A stretch of 15,491 nt of DNA from NCBI GenBank assembly GCA_900756575.1, contig CAAEKQ010000010.1, forward strand, positions 1-15,491, given 5' to 3'. Of the stretch, positions 14,450 to 15,491 are shown piece after piece; the first letter of the stretch is position 1; every line of letters starts with the position of its first letter. The DNA comes from an uncultured Oscillospiraceae bacterium (GTDB lineage: Bacteria > Bacillota > Clostridia > Oscillospirales > Oscillospiraceae). A program made the position numbers and the translations under genes. The notes beneath the pieces are model-generated. The model saw nothing but the letters and a program-made list of their open reading frames with translations, did not search any database and was not told the DNA's origin.

Positions 14450-15319
14450 ATGGCAAAAGCGGCGCAGATTTCATTCAAGGACTTTCGGACAAGGTTTGCA
14501 ACAGAGGCTGCTTGCCGGAAATATATGTTCGAGGTACGATTCCCAAATGGGTTCGTATGCCCCAAATGCGGATGCCGTGAATACTACTATCTCAGCACAC
14601 GGCATACCTGCCAATGCAAAAGCTGCCGCCGTCAGACTTCGGTTACCGCTGGAACCGTGATGCATCGGACGCACCTGCCGCTTACCGTTTGGTTTTGGGC
14701 CATCTACCTCTGTGCAACCGATAAACGTGGCATTTCTGCTAAAGGTCTGGCCAGACAGCTTGATTTGTCCTACGAAAGCGCATGGTATCTGTTGGTGCGA
14801 ATTCGCAGCGCCATGCAGGAGCGCGACCATAACTATCTGCTGCAAGGTATCATAGAGATGGATGAAGCCTACCTTGGAGCGCCCAAATCCGGCAAAAAGC
14901 GTGGACGCGGCACCGAGCGAGAGAAGATGGCGGTGGCAGTGTCAAAGGGCACGAAAAACAGACCGATATTTCTGAGGCTCAAGATGATTCCAAATGTTAC
15001 AACTAAGGCACTGCAAAATGTGGTTGACCAGTGCGTTCAAAAAGGCTCTACCATTGAGTGCGATGGTTACAGGAGTTATCCAGGACTAGAAAACGTCACT
15101 GTCGATGCATCGAAATACGAACCCGGTGATCTCAAATGGGTCCATACTGCAATCGGAAACTTCAAGTCCTTTTTGCTTGGAACCTACCATGGGAGCTGCG
15201 GAGACTATCAACCATATCTTGATGAGTTCTGTTTTCGATTCAACCGGAGATTCTTTCCTGGTCAATTATTTGCCAGACTCGCCACCGCAGTGGCTACATC
15301 TTGTGCTTTGCTGAACTAA
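14450..15319 (+). CDS. IS1595-family transposase (ISXO2-like DDE)
   Basis: This 289-residue transposase appears complete. The N-terminus (about 9-30) is the helical DNA-binding segment, followed by a zinc ribbon with CPKC at 37-40 and C54, C56 and C59 (CQCKSC). The catalytic core shows D138 in IIEMDEAYLG, D205 in ECDGYRSY, H232 in KWVHTAIGN and E259 in YLDEFCFRFNRR, the DDE set with the extra histidine-asparagine motif usual for this family. Basic residues GKKRGRGTEREK (148-159) follow the first aspartate. The protein catalyses cut-and-paste movement at the flanking terminal repeats. GAGGTG at 14437-14442 is a suitable ribosome-binding site. The stop codon falls inside the right terminal repeat. 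Confidence 0.93.
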   Translation: MAKAAQISFKDFRTRFATEAACRKYMFEVRFPNGFVCPKCGCREYYYLSTRHTCQCKSCRRQTSVTAGTVMHRTHLPLTVWFWAIYLCATDKRGISAKGLARQLDLSYESAWYLLVRIRSAMQERDHNYLLQGIIEMDEAYLGAPKSGKKRGRGTEREKMAVAVSKGTKNRPIFLRLKMIPNVTTKALQNVVDQCVQKGSTIECDGYRSYPGLENVTVDASKYEPGDLKWVHTAIGNFKSFLLGTYHGSCGDYQPYLDEFCFRFNRRFFPGQLFARLATAVATSCALLN

Positions 15320-15332
15320 GCCGATACCCATA
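15309..15332 (-). repeat. IS1595 right terminal inverted repeat
   Basis: Read on the minus strand it begins TATGGGTATCGGCTT and ends TCAGCA, matching the left end at 21 of 24 positions. It overlaps the last codons and stop of the transposase gene. Confidence 0.92.
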
Positions 15333-15340
15333 TTATGATA
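15333..15340. repeat. Target-site duplication, right copy
   Basis: TTATGATA is identical to 14333-14340. It runs on into TAATG, so TATGAT and TATAAT boxes overlap here, 7-12 bases before the next transposase start. Confidence 0.9.
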
Positions 15341-15350
15341 TAATGAACGC

Positions 15351-15491
15351 ATGGATAAACAGATGACGATTTCCGCATTCAGCGATGAGTTGGCGCAGGT
15401 GCGGACAAAGAAAAGAGAGTTTCTGACTCAGATCGAACGAATTGTCCCGTGGAAGGAATGGCTATCCCTGATTCGGCCGTGCTATTACAAA
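15351..15491 (+). CDS. IS5-type transposase, N-terminal part (runs off the window)
   Basis: The 47 visible codons read MDKQMTISAFSDELAQV, then a charged stretch, FLTQIERIVPWKEWLSLI and RPCYYK. This matches the N-terminal domain of IS5/InsH-type transposases, where PW-x-x-W/L-x-x-x-I-x-P-x-Y is characteristic before the DDE core. The core lies outside the window, so completeness is unknown. No Shine-Dalgarno sequence precedes the ATG at 15351 or the in-frame ATG at 15363. The IS1595 element ends 18 bases upstream of the start, so any original promoter further left has been displaced by 1 kb. Confidence 0.82.
   Translation, partial: MDKQMTISAFSDELAQVRTKKREFLTQIERIVPWKEWLSLIRPCYYK

Larger units (their letters stand above)
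14341..15332 (+). mobile_element. IS1595-family insertion sequence, complete (992 bp)
   Basis: The element is bounded by 24-bp terminal inverted repeats with 21 identities and by perfect 8-bp direct repeats. It carries one intact transposase gene. Identical target duplications and an unbroken gene argue for a recent insertion. It is inserted within the region just upstream of an IS5-type transposase start, so the two elements are nested or tightly abutting. Confidence 0.92.

Noticed and set aside
14344..15329. IS1595 boundaries at GGGTATC/GATACCC
   Set aside because: With those ends the flanking 8-mers do not match. Extending each end by TAT gives identical flanking TTATGATA, so the ends were set at 14341 and 15332.

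Overview
The window looks like a chromosomal segment of a fairly GC-rich Firmicute of class Clostridia. The evidence is the yvcK-whiA gene order, a PHP-containing DnaE polymerase, strong AGGAGG ribosome-binding sites and an EFR1-type flavodoxin/ferredoxin. A gut Oscillospiraceae-like host would fit, but that is inference from gene style and no rRNA is present to confirm it.

Region 1 (1-5135, all +) is a housekeeping block: the 3' end of yvcK, whiA, a NUDIX hydrolase and dnaE, closed by a strong intrinsic terminator. A second terminator faces it from the other strand.

Region 2 (about 5140-13870) is an accessory metabolic island of two similarly built modules. Module A (minus strand) is an acetyl-CoA hydrolase/CoA-transferase family enzyme followed by a crotonase-fold protein that resembles 6-oxocamphor hydrolase, a C-C bond (beta-diketone) hydrolase. 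A LysR regulator is divergent from it. Module B (plus strand) is an L-fucose isomerase-like protein translationally coupled (TGATG) to a SufS-like PLP enzyme with an extra N-terminal, possibly carrier-protein-like domain. A second LysR regulator is divergent from it. Between the modules lies an EFR1-type flavodoxin/ferredoxin gene broken by a one-base frameshift. The most plausible reading of module A is hydrolytic cleavage of a cyclic or linear diketone to an acid that is then activated by CoA transfer. I cannot assign a function to module B, and it is the best candidate here for something undescribed.

Region 3 (about 13870-15491) is a mobile-element landing zone with visibly lower GC. It holds a YjdF-family gene that has lost its 5' end, a complete 992-bp IS1595-family element with 24-bp imperfect terminal inverted repeats and a perfect 8-bp target duplication, and the start of an IS5-type transposase immediately beyond it. 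The IS1595 copy has apparently inserted just upstream of the IS5-type transposase.

No tRNA, rRNA, CRISPR array or prophage gene was seen.
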